A stretch of DNA of 64,000 nt from Amphibacillus cookii (GTDB lineage Bacteria > Bacillota > Bacilli > Bacillales > Amphibacillaceae). This document shows positions 34,742 to 44,652 of this stretch, piece after piece. Numbering within the stretch: position 1 is the stretch's first letter; each line of letters begins with the position of its first letter. Made by a program: the position numbers and the translations under genes. The stretch lies in contig NZ_JAFBDS010000001.1 in NCBI RefSeq assembly GCF_016908375.1, positions 124,001 to 188,000 of the forward strand, read 5' to 3'. The notes under the pieces were generated by a model. It worked only from the letters and a program-made list of their open reading frames with translations, was not told the DNA's origin and made no database searches.

Positions 34742-35635
34742 ATGTCTAAGCAAACGCTCATCAATAATTCACGCTTTGATCGGATGATATTATTTCTTAA
34801 TAAGATTCTACTCATTTTGATTGTATTAGCGATTATAATCCCAATTGCTTATGTCGTTGTAGGGTCTTTCTTAAAGCCAAATATTTTGCTGAATCAGGGG
34901 ATCTCATTTAACCCTGAACATTGGACGCTTGATGGCTATCGACGTATTTTTGAGGATGGTTCGATTGTAAGAGGGTTTTTAAACTCCGTCCTATATGCAT
35001 CTGGTTTCACGTTTATCGCTGTGTCCTTCACTGTACTAGCAGGCTATGCTTTATCTGTTGAAACGCTAGTCGGTGGGAAAATCATTACCGTATTCTTTCT
35101 GTTTGCTATGTTTTTTAATGGCGGGATGATTCCTACCTATCTCGTTGTTAGAAGTTTAGGTCTAATTAATACACCTTGGGCAATTATTTTACCAGGGGCA
35201 GTAGGGGTTTGGAATATTATTTTAACACGTACTTTTTTTAAGGGGGTGCCAAAGGAACTGAAAGAAGCAGCAGAAATTGATGGTGCATCAGATTTTCGTA
35301 TATTTATAAGCGTTATTTTACCACTTTCAAAGCCGATCATTTTTGTAATCGCTCTCTTTGCTTTCATTGGACAGTGGAATGCTTATTTTGATGCCATGAT
35401 TTACTTAAACGATCGCTCATTATATCCTCTACAGCTTGTATTACGTGAAATACTGGTGCAAAATGAAGTGCCACCAGGCATGATAGCGGATCAGCTGGCA
35501 CGGGCTGAAATGCAACGTGCAGCAGAGATGATTAAATATTCATCCATTGTGGTAGCAAGCTTACCGCTTATGGTCATGTATCCATTTTTTCAAAAGTACT
35601 TTGAAAAAGGTGTTATGGTTGGCTCGTTAAAATAA
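34742..35635 (+). CDS. ABC permease, LplC/YtcP type
   Basis: This is the 297-residue second permease of the fructan importer. It has the EAA loop KEAAEIDGASDFRIFISVIL, the FNGGMIPTYLVVRSLGL signature of LplC-type proteins, and the terminal YPFFQKYFEKGVMVGSLK. It lies 17 bases after the first permease and 18 before the binding-protein start. Confidence 0.88.
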   Translation: MSKQTLINNSRFDRMILFLNKILLILIVLAIIIPIAYVVVGSFLKPNILLNQGISFNPEHWTLDGYRRIFEDGSIVRGFLNSVLYASGFTFIAVSFTVLAGYALSVETLVGGKIITVFFLFAMFFNGGMIPTYLVVRSLGLINTPWAIILPGAVGVWNIILTRTFFKGVPKELKEAAEIDGASDFRIFISVILPLSKPIIFVIALFAFIGQWNAYFDAMIYLNDRSLYPLQLVLREILVQNEVPPGMIADQLARAEMQRAAEMIKYSSIVVASLPLMVMYPFFQKYFEKGVMVGSLK

Positions 35636-35653
35636 GAAAAAGGAGTGTCAAAA

Positions 35654-37246
35654 ATGAAAAAATTTTTCAGTTTAATCATGGTTATCGTTGTTTTACTGTT
35701 AACTGCGTGTGGCGGTGAAGAAGTATCACATTCTGAAGATTATGGTCTTGAAAATATAAGTTTTCCCTTAGAGGAAACAGTTACGCTTAAATTCATGACA
35801 TCAAGCTCAGCAATGGCACCAGATGATCCGAATGAGAAGCTGATTTATCAACGTTTAGAAGAAGAGACAGGCGTCCATATTGACTGGTTAAATTTTACCG
35901 GTGAAACATTTGATGAACGTCGTAATTTAGCTCTAGCTACAGGTGAAATGCCAGATGCAATCAAAAATGCAGCATTTAGTGATTATGAGTTATTGGAATA
36001 TGCAAATGATGGAGCTATTATTCCGCTAAATGACCTGATTGATCAATATATGCCCAATTTACAAGCAATACTTGAACACTCGCCAGAATATGAGGCAATG
36101 ATGACAGCACCTGACGGTAATATTTATGCTTTCCCTTGGATTGAAGAATTGGGCGAAGGGAGAGGCAGCATACATTCAGTTGATAACTTTCCATGGATTA
36201 ATGTGGATTGGATTGAAGAACTTGGTCTAGATATGCCACAGACAACCGAAGAATTAAAAGAAGTTTTGATTGCCTTTAGAGATAACGATCCAGCGGGAGA
36301 TGGTCAAACGATTCCGATGTCATTCATCATTAATGACGGTGGCCAAGATCCGGGATTCTTATTCGGCTCATTTGGCTATGGTGATAACTGGGATCATACC
36401 GTTGTTACAAACAATGATGAGGTAATCCTTACATCAATGCAAGAAGGTTACAAAGATGCCATTCATTTTATGAATGAATTGTATGACGAGCAACTTATAG
36501 ATATAGAAGCATTCGAACATGACTGGCCGACATATGTTGCAAAGGGGCAAGAAGGAAGATATGGGCTATACTTCACGTGGGACAAAGGAAACATTACCGG
36601 TATGGGCGATGACTATGATTTAATGAATCCGCTCGCAGGTCCTGATGGACAGATTAATGTACCACGCACAAATGGAATGGGCTTTGACCGTTCGCGGATG
36701 GTTATTACGAGTGCTAATGAGAACTTAGAACTAACTGCAAAGTGGATTGATCAGCTTTACGATCCGTTACAATCTGTTCAGAATAACTGGGGAACGTATG
36801 GTGATGATGAAATACAAAATATCTTTGAATATGATGAAGAAAATGAGATGTTAAGGCATCTGCCACTTGATGGGGCAGCACCTGTTGAGTTAAGGGAAAA
36901 AACATCTGTTGGGGGACCATTAGCTATCTTGGATAAATACTATGGTGATGTGACAACGATGCCTGATGATGCGGCATGGAGGCTTAATTTGATGGATGAA
37001 GTAATGGTTCCTTATATGCAAGCAGATAATATTTTTCCAAATGTTTTCTTTGATAATGATGAATTGGATCGGTTATCAACAATAGAAGCCGATTTAATCC
37101 CATATATTCATCGCAAGAAAGCAGAATGGATCACAAATGGGAATGCTGATGCAGAATGGGATGCGTATTTACAAGAATTAGACCGTCTTGGTGTTCAAGA
37201 ATGGTTGCAAATTAAACAAGACGGTTACGATCGTTCAAACGAATAG
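35654..37246 (+). CDS. oligosaccharide-binding lipoprotein, LplA/YtcQ type
   Basis: The 530-residue extracellular lipoprotein has the signal VVLLLTACGGEE, with the lipidated Cys near residue 19. It is larger than ordinary sugar-binding proteins, as in the LplA group, and has IDWLNFTGETFDERRNLALA early and TNGMGFDRSRMVITS later. ATG 35654 has AAAGGAG eight bases upstream; GTG 35645 in frame overlaps the ribosome site. Context (GH32, fructokinase, beta-helix protein) suggests fructo-oligosaccharide, sucrose or difructose anhydride as ligand. No ATPase gene is present in the operon. Confidence 0.87.
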   Translation: MKKFFSLIMVIVVLLLTACGGEEVSHSEDYGLENISFPLEETVTLKFMTSSSAMAPDDPNEKLIYQRLEEETGVHIDWLNFTGETFDERRNLALATGEMPDAIKNAAFSDYELLEYANDGAIIPLNDLIDQYMPNLQAILEHSPEYEAMMTAPDGNIYAFPWIEELGEGRGSIHSVDNFPWINVDWIEELGLDMPQTTEELKEVLIAFRDNDPAGDGQTIPMSFIINDGGQDPGFLFGSFGYGDNWDHTVVTNNDEVILTSMQEGYKDAIHFMNELYDEQLIDIEAFEHDWPTYVAKGQEGRYGLYFTWDKGNITGMGDDYDLMNPLAGPDGQINVPRTNGMGFDRSRMVITSANENLELTAKWIDQLYDPLQSVQNNWGTYGDDEIQNIFEYDEENEMLRHLPLDGAAPVELREKTSVGGPLAILDKYYGDVTTMPDDAAWRLNLMDEVMVPYMQADNIFPNVFFDNDELDRLSTIEADLIPYIHRKKAEWITNGNADAEWDAYLQELDRLGVQEWLQIKQDGYDRSNE

Positions 37247-37260
37247 AGAGGATGGTTAGC

Positions 37261-38715
37261 TTGTTACAGACAAATAATCAATTTAGACCTAAAATACATT
37301 TTGCTCCCGAAAAAAATTGGATGAATGACCCAAATGGAATGGTTTTTTTCAATGGCATTTATCATTTATTTTTTCAATATAATCCGAATGATAGTGTATG
37401 GGGGCCAATGCATTGGGGCCATGCAATTAGCAAGGATATGATCCACTGGGAAGAGCAAGCTATTGCGCTCTTTCCAGATGAATTAGGCATGATTTTTTCG
37501 GGGAGTATTGTCATCGACTGGCATAATACGTCAGGCTTCTTTGAAGATCAGCCTGGTATGGTCGCTATTTTTACCCATCACTTAGATCAACCCTCGGGAC
37601 CACCTAAACAATATCAAAGTCTAGCTTACAGTAAAGATGAGGGTAAAAGTTGGGTGAGCTATACAGGTAATCCGGTATTAAAGCATCCAGATAAAGTCGA
37701 TTTTCGAGATCCAAAAGTTTTCTGGTATGAGAAGATGAAGCGTTGGGTCATGATTCTTGCGACTGGGCAAACCGTGATGATCTATACATCAATCAATTTG
37801 ATCGATTGGCAATTTAAAAGTGAATTTGGTGAAGGCAAGGGTTATCAAGAGGGCGTTTGGGAATGCCCCGACTTGTTTGAACTTCAGATTGAAGGAACAA
37901 ATAAAACGAAATGGGTTATGTTAGTCAGTGTAGGAGATAATCCTGACAAACAAGAAGGTTCAAAGACACAATACTTTATTGGGGATTTTGATGGGGCGAT
38001 TTTCACACCTCAAGATGACCATCTAAGGTGGCTAGATTACGGAAAAGATAATTATGCTGGAGTGAGTTTCTCAGATATACCTAAAGCAGATGGTCGCCGC
38101 ATTTATATGGGGTGGATGAGTAATTGGCGTTATGCGAATCAGGTGCCCACGGGTGAGTGGCGTGGTCAAATGACACTTCCTCGTAAACTATCACTGGTTG
38201 AAACAAACGAAGGCATGTTTTTAAAACAAGTGCTAGTTGAAGAAATGATGCAATACATGTATGACTGTAAGCCATTGGCACCAAATCAACCCATAAATAA
38301 TTTACAAGTGCCATTATTTGAAGTGCCATTCATGGTCGAGATGCTCGTCGACCCCTTAGAGGCCAAAGAAATAGACTTTACCTTTCAAACCGATTATGAT
38401 GAAGAGCTTATTGTAAAGTTAGACTGTTTAAAAAAAGCTATCATATTAGATCGTAGTCGCATAGGAATTGTTGAGTTTTCAGAGCTATTCTCGGCTGAAC
38501 AAGTACTACCTGTAGCACCAAACAAACCTTATTACTTACAGATGGTTATCGATCATTCTTCTATAGAAATCTTTAATGATGACGGGAGATATGCATTGAC
38601 AAGCTTGGTGTACCCGCGTGCTGCATTTGATAAGCTCGTCATAACAAGCGATAGTTCAGAAGCAAAATTAATTGAAGGTAAATGTAAGCGAATTAAAATA
38701 GGTGATGATGCATAA
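37261..38715 (+). CDS. GH32 beta-fructosidase (sucrose/fructan hydrolase), cytoplasmic
   Basis: This is a 484-residue GH32 enzyme with the five-bladed propeller and a C-terminal beta-sandwich. From TTG 37261 the nucleophile is Asp23 (NWMNDPNG), the transition-state Asp150 lies in FRDPKVF and acid/base Glu201 in WECPDLFEL. I prefer TTG 37261, because GAGAGG is well spaced from it; ATG 37252 directly abuts that ribosome site. There is no signal peptide, so it acts on fructosides brought in by the ABC system. Without a PTS in the operon, the substrate is probably unphosphorylated, which argues for a fructosidase rather than a sucrose-6-phosphate hydrolase. Confidence 0.9.
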   Translation: MLQTNNQFRPKIHFAPEKNWMNDPNGMVFFNGIYHLFFQYNPNDSVWGPMHWGHAISKDMIHWEEQAIALFPDELGMIFSGSIVIDWHNTSGFFEDQPGMVAIFTHHLDQPSGPPKQYQSLAYSKDEGKSWVSYTGNPVLKHPDKVDFRDPKVFWYEKMKRWVMILATGQTVMIYTSINLIDWQFKSEFGEGKGYQEGVWECPDLFELQIEGTNKTKWVMLVSVGDNPDKQEGSKTQYFIGDFDGAIFTPQDDHLRWLDYGKDNYAGVSFSDIPKADGRRIYMGWMSNWRYANQVPTGEWRGQMTLPRKLSLVETNEGMFLKQVLVEEMMQYMYDCKPLAPNQPINNLQVPLFEVPFMVEMLVDPLEAKEIDFTFQTDYDEELIVKLDCLKKAIILDRSRIGIVEFSELFSAEQVLPVAPNKPYYLQMVIDHSSIEIFNDDGRYALTSLVYPRAAFDKLVITSDSSEAKLIEGKCKRIKIGDDA

Positions 38716-38738
38716 GGCATGATGGAAAGGATGAGAGA

Positions 38739-39701
38739 ATGAATAAAGTAGCCTGCATTGGTGAACTACTTATCGACTTTTTTTGTCAGGATATAAATGT
38801 GACATTAATGGAAGGAAAGCACTTTATTAAGCAAGCAGGTGGCGCACCGGCAAATGTTTGTTCGGTCGTTTCCGCTTTTGGTGGAGAAGCGTATTTTGGT
38901 GGTAAAGTAGGCGATGATGCATTTGGTCATTTTTTAGAAGCGACGCTTCGTGAACAAGGTGTGCATACGAAGATGCTCAAAAAAGATCCCCATCATCATA
39001 CCACTTTTGCCTTTGTGTCATTAGACTCAACAGGAGAACGTGATTTTACGTTTGCTAGAGGCGCGGATCAATATTACTCGGTTTCTGATATCGATGAGAA
39101 TCAATTAGAGGAAATCAATATATTGCACTTTGGTTCAGCCACAGCTTTATTATCTGACCCTTTTCGAAAAACGTATCTTGCGTTAATGGAGTATGGGCAC
39201 AAACAAAACAAATTTGTGTCATTTGATCCCAACTATAGAGATGACCTCTGGCGAGGCAAAAAAACATCCTTTATTGCATGGGTGAAACAATGCTGCGAAA
39301 AGGCAAACTTGGTTAAGGTAAGTGAAGAAGAGCTCGCTTTAATTACGAGTCAATCGGATTTGAGTCGGGGAGCAAATGCCATACACCAGTTAGGTGCTGA
39401 GATAGTTATGGTTACGCTTGGTGAGAAAGGCACCTATGTATCTACACAGAACTTTAATCGAATAGTAAAAAGTATAAATATTAAATCGATAGATTCTACA
39501 GGTGCAGGGGATGCGTTTATTGGTGCTTTACTGAGTCAACTTGCAAAGGAATCGTATTATTCTGAAGTGCTAATGAATGAACAGTTGTTAGTGGACTATG
39601 TGATGTTTAGTAACGTTGTTGCTGCACTTGTTTGCACGAAATTGGGCGGGATAGATAGTATCCCAACATACGATGACGTGAACCAATATTTACGCAAATA
39701 A
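38739..39701 (+). CDS. fructokinase, PfkB family
   Basis: The 320-residue sugar kinase phosphorylates free fructose released by the GH32 enzyme. PfkB signatures are GGAPANVCSVVSAFGG and the C-terminal DSTGAGDAFIGALL with catalytic base Asp258. It follows GH32 by 23 bases in the operon. Specificity is inferred from context; the family also contains other ribokinase-like enzymes. Confidence 0.88.
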   Translation: MNKVACIGELLIDFFCQDINVTLMEGKHFIKQAGGAPANVCSVVSAFGGEAYFGGKVGDDAFGHFLEATLREQGVHTKMLKKDPHHHTTFAFVSLDSTGERDFTFARGADQYYSVSDIDENQLEEINILHFGSATALLSDPFRKTYLALMEYGHKQNKFVSFDPNYRDDLWRGKKTSFIAWVKQCCEKANLVKVSEEELALITSQSDLSRGANAIHQLGAEIVMVTLGEKGTYVSTQNFNRIVKSINIKSIDSTGAGDAFIGALLSQLAKESYYSEVLMNEQLLVDYVMFSNVVAALVCTKLGGIDSIPTYDDVNQYLRK

Positions 39702-39721
39702 GAAATGGAGGGGGAGGAGAA

Positions 39722-40330
39722 ATGTATCAAAATTCATGGTTTATGCGGATAGGTACACTGGGTTTTCATCTCCTTCTCTTAAATATGTTTTTTTGGGTTG
39801 GTTTGTTAATAGGTATCGGTATCTTTGGGCTTTTCCCAAGTATCGTTGCGTTATTTGCTGCCCTAAAGCAGTTAGTGATCAATAAAGATGATCAAAAACT
39901 GTCGCGCACATTTTGGCAGAATTATAAAAATGAATTTCTAGCCGCTAATCTTCTTGGTTTTATTTATAGTGTAAGTTTCAGCAGTTTGTATTTTTACTAT
40001 CGAATACTTCACACACTCTCCTCACCGATTTGGGTTCAGCTGGGGAGCGGTGTATTTATATTCGTCTTGTTAATTATTGTACTGAGTTTGAGTGCGGTCT
40101 TTCCACTTTTCGTCCATTATAAGTATCGTACTTGGCAGTATCCAAAGTTTGCACTTATTTATGCGGTATCAAGACCGCTCCATACCTTATCTTTACTCTT
40201 GATTTTATTAATCCTTTGCATTATTTATCTAAGATTTTTTGCGTTATTTCTTCTAATAGGTGTTAGTTTAATGGCATTAGTTATCATTTGGATCGGATCT
40301 AGTCATTTGCTTAGCGCACAGAGCCTTTAG
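39722..40330 (+). CDS. DUF624 membrane protein, YesL type
   Basis: The 202-residue membrane protein has about five hydrophobic segments and the DUF624 opening pattern (FWVGLLIGIGIFGLFPSIVA). Members sit beside LplABC-type transporters in Bacillus and Paenibacillus (YesL, YteU). Their function is unknown, perhaps transporter assembly or regulation. It follows the fructokinase gene by 20 bases. Confidence 0.8.
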   Translation: MYQNSWFMRIGTLGFHLLLLNMFFWVGLLIGIGIFGLFPSIVALFAALKQLVINKDDQKLSRTFWQNYKNEFLAANLLGFIYSVSFSSLYFYYRILHTLSSPIWVQLGSGVFIFVLLIIVLSLSAVFPLFVHYKYRTWQYPKFALIYAVSRPLHTLSLLLILLILCIIYLRFFALFLLIGVSLMALVIIWIGSSHLLSAQSL

Positions 40331-40476
40331 ATCGTCATCATTAGGCTCAATCCGCCCGAGAGTACCCGCCAGCAGTGAAAGATAATGGCGTTATCAAGGC
40401 TGGCATTCAGAGGAATGGGACTAAAAATGAATAGGCTGAAATAGAAGCCTAAACATATTATACGAGGAGGAATAAG

Positions 40477-41718
40477 GTGAAAAGAACCGTTGTTATATTG
40501 AGTGTGGTCCTGTTATTGTTGATAGGTCTAGTCGTGGGTATAGCTACAGTAACTTTACCGATCTTCACCGAAAGTAAGCTGTCCGTTTTAGGATTAGAGC
40601 AAAATACAGGCTATTACAATATTTTAGATTACGGTGCGCAACCTAATCAGCCGAGCTTTGATAACGCGGCAGTTTTTAATGAGATAATTAACGATATGGG
40701 TGAAAATGGAGGGACTATTTATATTCCTGTCGGTAACTTTTATATTGACTCATCAATAGAAATTGATCGCTCATACGTTTCAATTATTGGCGATAATAGT
40801 GGTTTGCGAAGTGGTGTAGATGGTTCCAATCCTAAGACACAATCGGGTGGTGGTGGAGCAAAGTTGATTGTTCAGTCTGGAGTAACAGCTATTCGAATTT
40901 TAGATGAGGAAAGTAGTCAACGCATTTCAGGAATTACTTTCAGGAGTTTCCAAATTCGAGGAGAGGAAAATAACGGTATAGGGATTCAAGCTGTGCAAGA
41001 CACTGATCGTGTTGTAATAGATGATTTGGTTATCAATCATGTTGGTACTGGTGTACAACTGCATGGGGCAGATGCAGCATCGATACTAAATTCTTGGATT
41101 GCAGAAACGCATACATCGATTATCTTAAATGGTGCTTCTCAACAAGCGAGCATTGTTAACAACTCCTTAGGTGCACAACCAAGTGGCGTGACTATTGAAA
41201 TGGAAAATCCACAATGGTTTACCATTAACGGTAATAATATATATCCAGACGGTGCAAGCAACATCCGCCTATATAATCCGACGTATGGAACCATCTCAAG
41301 CAACACGATTTCATCACGTTATACAGGTATAATTGAATTTTTGGCAAATAATGATGGCGCATACGGTTATGGTAATTCAATAAGTGGTAATACGATCTCT
41401 ATTAATAACTTCCGACCACACCCTGAAAAAAAAGAGATAGATTGGGGGATTTTGCATATCGTAGCCTCTAATACGTTCATTCATGGTAATCAAATCAATA
41501 CAGATGTTATGCCGGAGGGTTATACAGCTATTACTATAGAATCAGGAGAAAATAATCGAATCTCAAACAACTCGATTGGTGTAACTCATTCATCAGAATC
41601 GAAAATTATCATACGGCAACCATCTCGTCATACACTTGTGACTGACAGTATTTATCAGAATGAATTTCAGAATGACGGTGGAGAAAGTAATTTAAATATA
41701 CCGCTCCCTGAGTCGTGA
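40477..41718 (+). CDS. membrane-anchored right-handed beta-helix protein, probable GH91 (inulin fructotransferase-like)
   Basis: The 413-residue protein has one N-terminal membrane helix (about 5-28), which acts as signal or anchor, and then a right-handed beta-helix (from about 45) with repeated GNxI and NNS turns. It opens YYNILDYGAQPNQPSFDNAA, a pectate-lyase-3 style cap. The pattern from FTINGNNIYPDGASNIRL through GNSISGNTISI and DWGILHIV looks like GH91 inulin fructotransferase, which converts inulin to cyclic difructose anhydride. Its place at the end of a fructan import operon supports this. Alternatives are a pectate lyase or another beta-helix hydrolase. AGGAGGA precedes the GTG start. 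Confidence 0.55.
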   Translation: MKRTVVILSVVLLLLIGLVVGIATVTLPIFTESKLSVLGLEQNTGYYNILDYGAQPNQPSFDNAAVFNEIINDMGENGGTIYIPVGNFYIDSSIEIDRSYVSIIGDNSGLRSGVDGSNPKTQSGGGGAKLIVQSGVTAIRILDEESSQRISGITFRSFQIRGEENNGIGIQAVQDTDRVVIDDLVINHVGTGVQLHGADAASILNSWIAETHTSIILNGASQQASIVNNSLGAQPSGVTIEMENPQWFTINGNNIYPDGASNIRLYNPTYGTISSNTISSRYTGIIEFLANNDGAYGYGNSISGNTISINNFRPHPEKKEIDWGILHIVASNTFIHGNQINTDVMPEGYTAITIESGENNRISNNSIGVTHSSESKIIIRQPSRHTLVTDSIYQNEFQNDGGESNLNIPLPES

Positions 41719-41741
41719 ATGAAATGAGGTATACTTGTTTT

Positions 41742-41792
41742 AAAAGAGCTCTGTCCCCTTATGTGCTTGAATGGGGGCAGAGCTCTTTTCTT
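41742..41792 (+). terminator. terminator of the fructan operon
   Basis: AAAAGAGCTCTG-CCCC pairs with GGGG-CAGAGCTCTTTT, a very strong stem followed by CTTGT, 24 bases after the last gene. Confidence 0.88.
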
Positions 41793-42184
41793 GTAATAAT
41801 AAAACTCAACCGAATAAAATATGCTAAGTTAATTTTTCCACTTAAAAGATTTAGAATGAGGACATCAGTTTGTCACTAGTTTACTTCATTCTTTTGTTTT
41901 TAAAATGAATAGTAGAGAAGATATTAGAATATCAATCATATTAAATGTATTATATCTCTGTGACTTTGTGTTGATAAGTAGAAGCGAAGAGACGGCTAAA
42001 TTTCATTATCTGTTTGTTAGCTTAGTTACATCTATATATTTACATTCGGGTATACTAAATAAATACCATTAATTTAGATATTCAACCGTAGATAATCTTC
42101 ATTATCAAAAGTGACGCCATACTAAAACATAAAAATGCTATCAAACATAGAACGCGCTTTCTTGATTGTAAGATTATTTAACTC
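41793..42184. other. non-coding gap before nagP
   Basis: About 390 AT-rich bases with no coding frame, family A, B or D repeat, or strong hairpin that I recognise. The regulatory sites of nagP begin at its right edge. Confidence 0.5.
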
Positions 42185-42218
42185 TGGTATAGACAACTAC
42201 ATATTTAGTTGGTAAGCT
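42185..42218 (+). promoter_or_regulatory. NagR-like operator and promoter before nagP
   Basis: TGGTATAGACAACTA at 42185-42199 resembles the NagR/YvoA (dre-type) sites of Bacillus subtilis. Inside it TAGACA (42190-42195) can serve as -35, with TAAGCT (42213-42218) as -10 after 17 bases. A second half-site, TTGGTAAGCTAT, covers the -10. The same arrangement precedes the PTS operon at 47.1 kb. Confidence 0.65.
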
Positions 42219-42253
42219 ATCCATGTAGTTAATTAGGGATGGGGGTTTTTATA

Positions 42254-43702
42254 ATGAAGAGTTATTTACAACGGCTTGGACGTTCACTAATGTTGCCAGT
42301 GTCCGTCTTGCCCGCAGCAGCCATACTTTTAGGGATTGGTTATTCAATGGATCATTCTGGATGGGGCGAAGAAAATGTGGTTGCTGCCTTTTTAATAACC
42401 GCAGGTGATGCGATATTAGGCAATATTGCGATTTTATTTGCCATCGGGGTTGCTTTAGGGATGGCAAAAGAAAAAGATGGTTCAGCCGGATTAAGTGGAT
42501 TAGTTGGCTGGCTTGTCATTACATCTTTACTTTCTCCAAGTTCCGTATCATTGCTTAGAGGGATTGAAGTTGATGCGGTTTCACCTGCCTTTGAGAGTAT
42601 TGAGAATGCCTTTATTGGGATGATTTCTGGTTTGGTGGCGGCAAGTATGTATAATCGCTTTAGCAAGACGAAACTTCCTGATGCATTAGCTTTCTTTAGT
42701 GGTAAGCGTTCAGTTCCGATTATGACAGCTTTATCTATGCTATTTGTTTCTGCTATTATGTTTTTTATTTGGCCAGCTGTCTATGAAGGATTGGTGAGTT
42801 TTGGTACATTCTTTAGTGAATTAGGTGTGTTTGGAGCAGGGTTGTACGGATTCTTTAATCGATTATTAATTCCGACGGGTCTCCACCATGCGCTGAATCA
42901 GGTGTTCTGGTTTGATATGGTTGGGATTAACGATATTGGTAACTTTTGGTCTGGGCAAGGTGAATTAGGTGTGACAGGCATGTATCAAGCCGGCTACTTC
43001 CCTGTCATGATGTTTGGCTTGCCAGCAGCTTGTTTAGCCATGTATCACACGGCAAAAGAGACGAAGAAAAAACAAGTGGCAGCTTTATTGTTAGCGGCTG
43101 GATTTGCAGCTTTTCTAACTGGTGTAACAGAACCAATTGAATTCTCATTTATGTTTGTAGCACCGCTGTTATATTTCGTTCATGCGTTGTTAAGTGGTAT
43201 TTCACTCATGGTAGCAGCAATGTTTAATTGGACAGCCGGTTTTGGTTTTAGTGCTGGATTTATTGACTTTTTTTTAAGTTCTCAATTGCCTTTAGCAAAC
43301 AATCCATATATGCTTATTGTACAAGGTTTAGTATTCGCGGTTATTTATTATGTGATATTCCGTGTATTAATTATCAAATTCAATCTGAAAACGCCTGGTC
43401 GTGGAGATGAAGATTGGGATGAGGATTCGGTAGCTGAGACTAGAGACGCAGGAGATGATAAGTATACACAAATGGCGCAAGAGATCTATCAAGGTTTAGG
43501 TGGAGAGAGCAACGTGATTTCAATTGATAACTGTGTCACTCGCCTCCGTCTTGAAGTGAAGGACACATCAGTAGTTGATCAAAAACGGATAAAGGATACA
43601 GGCGTTCCAGGTATTAATGTGATTGATGATCATAATATTCAAGTCGTTGTAGGAACACAAGTTGAATCTGTAGCCAATGAAGTTAATAAGTTACACAAAT
43701 AA
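42254..43702 (+). CDS. nagP: PTS EIICB for N-acetylglucosamine (NagP type)
   Basis: The 482-residue transporter has an EIIC domain first (LMLPVSVLPAAAILLGIGY; LIPTGLHHALNQVFWFD; GVTEPIEFSFMFVAP) and a C-terminal EIIB with phospho-Cys427 (NCVTRLRLEV). The LHHALN and domain order fit the GlcNAc/glucose group, and the dre-like operator favours GlcNAc. EIIA is lacking, as in Bacillus NagP. ATG 42254 is set by GGGGG eight bases upstream; ATG 42239 in frame lacks a site. Confidence 0.85.
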   Translation: MKSYLQRLGRSLMLPVSVLPAAAILLGIGYSMDHSGWGEENVVAAFLITAGDAILGNIAILFAIGVALGMAKEKDGSAGLSGLVGWLVITSLLSPSSVSLLRGIEVDAVSPAFESIENAFIGMISGLVAASMYNRFSKTKLPDALAFFSGKRSVPIMTALSMLFVSAIMFFIWPAVYEGLVSFGTFFSELGVFGAGLYGFFNRLLIPTGLHHALNQVFWFDMVGINDIGNFWSGQGELGVTGMYQAGYFPVMMFGLPAACLAMYHTAKETKKKQVAALLLAAGFAAFLTGVTEPIEFSFMFVAPLLYFVHALLSGISLMVAAMFNWTAGFGFSAGFIDFFLSSQLPLANNPYMLIVQGLVFAVIYYVIFRVLIIKFNLKTPGRGDEDWDEDSVAETRDAGDDKYTQMAQEIYQGLGGESNVISIDNCVTRLRLEVKDTSVVDQKRIKDTGVPGINVIDDHNIQVVVGTQVESVANEVNKLHK

Positions 43703-43709
43703 ACATCAT

Positions 43710-43748
43710 AAAGATAAAACAGTAGGCCTTGCTTACTGTTTTATCTTT
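43710..43748 (+). terminator. terminator after nagP
   Basis: A perfect 15-base stem, AAAGATAAAACAGTA and its complement, around a nine-base loop, with a T6 run a few bases later. Confidence 0.8.
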
Positions 43749-43913
43749 AACACTTTTTTCATCCGTTAAGAGAGGTTGAAATTATAGTAAAGAAGTGAAA
43801 AGCGTTTATTAAGGCTAAGAAAACGGACGCAGTCTTGCGTATATCTAAACATGATGATAGTAACTTTAAGGGAGCAAAACAAGTATATCTATCCCAACGA
43901 TTAATATTAACTC

Positions 43914-44555
43914 AATTTTCGCACACTGAAAATAGTCATTCAACCTTCTCATACGTTTAGCACGTTATTTCGTTCCGAAAAGCAAGGGATTCGCTTCTCG
44001 CGGGGAGGGCTTCAGCTCACCCTATTCCCGTAGGAGCCTCATCCTTTGCTAATCTCCACTTAGACTGGTGGTTCATACTAAATGCGATTTCTCCATTTTT
44101 CGTGCGAACACAACTCGCTTTCGTGCGAATTTCTCACTTTTCGTGCGAGCGCAACTAGCTTTCATGCGAACTTCTCACTTTGCGTGCGAGCGCAACTAGC
44201 TTTCATGCGAATTTCTTATTTTGCATGTAAGCCCAACCGCACGAAATAAAGTGAATTCTTATTCTGCGATGTCTTCATGGTCTACATGGTTTAAATCTAA
44301 CGTCCACGGATTGAAATGTCGCTTGATGAGCTCTAGAAAGATAACCATTATTAAGATAGATGTTACTATTTAGCATGTGAGCTATGTGTAGACGCCTGTG
44401 GGAGTAGCTCAAACACCACGCCCACGGCTAGGGAGACACTGCGTTTACCAAGATGTCTCCCTTGTGCTTGGGAGAGTGAAAGCGGAACATATTTCATTCT
44501 GCGTGTCTAAAACGGAAGGTTTATAATCAATCGAAAATCTATATTCAAACGCAAC
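43914..44555 (-). repeat. D-C-B composite repeat, locus II, with flipped D module
   Basis: The left part (43914 to about 44300) is the minus-strand version of locus I: the CACTGAAAATAGTCATTCAA end, a B hairpin, TCTCCACTTAGACTGGTGG, and inverted 41-base C units. The D hairpin (about 44310-44550) is in plus orientation and carries an extra segment with GGGAGACA/TGTCTCCC before GAAAGCGGAACATAT. No gene lies in the 950-base gap around it. Confidence 0.75.
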
Positions 44556-44652
44556 GCTTATATTTAATATTAGGTCTACCCTTATGCAATCTTGGCTGAA
44601 CCTGAGAATTTAGACGAGAGAGTTGAGTATTAAGAAATAAGGAGGTTATTTC

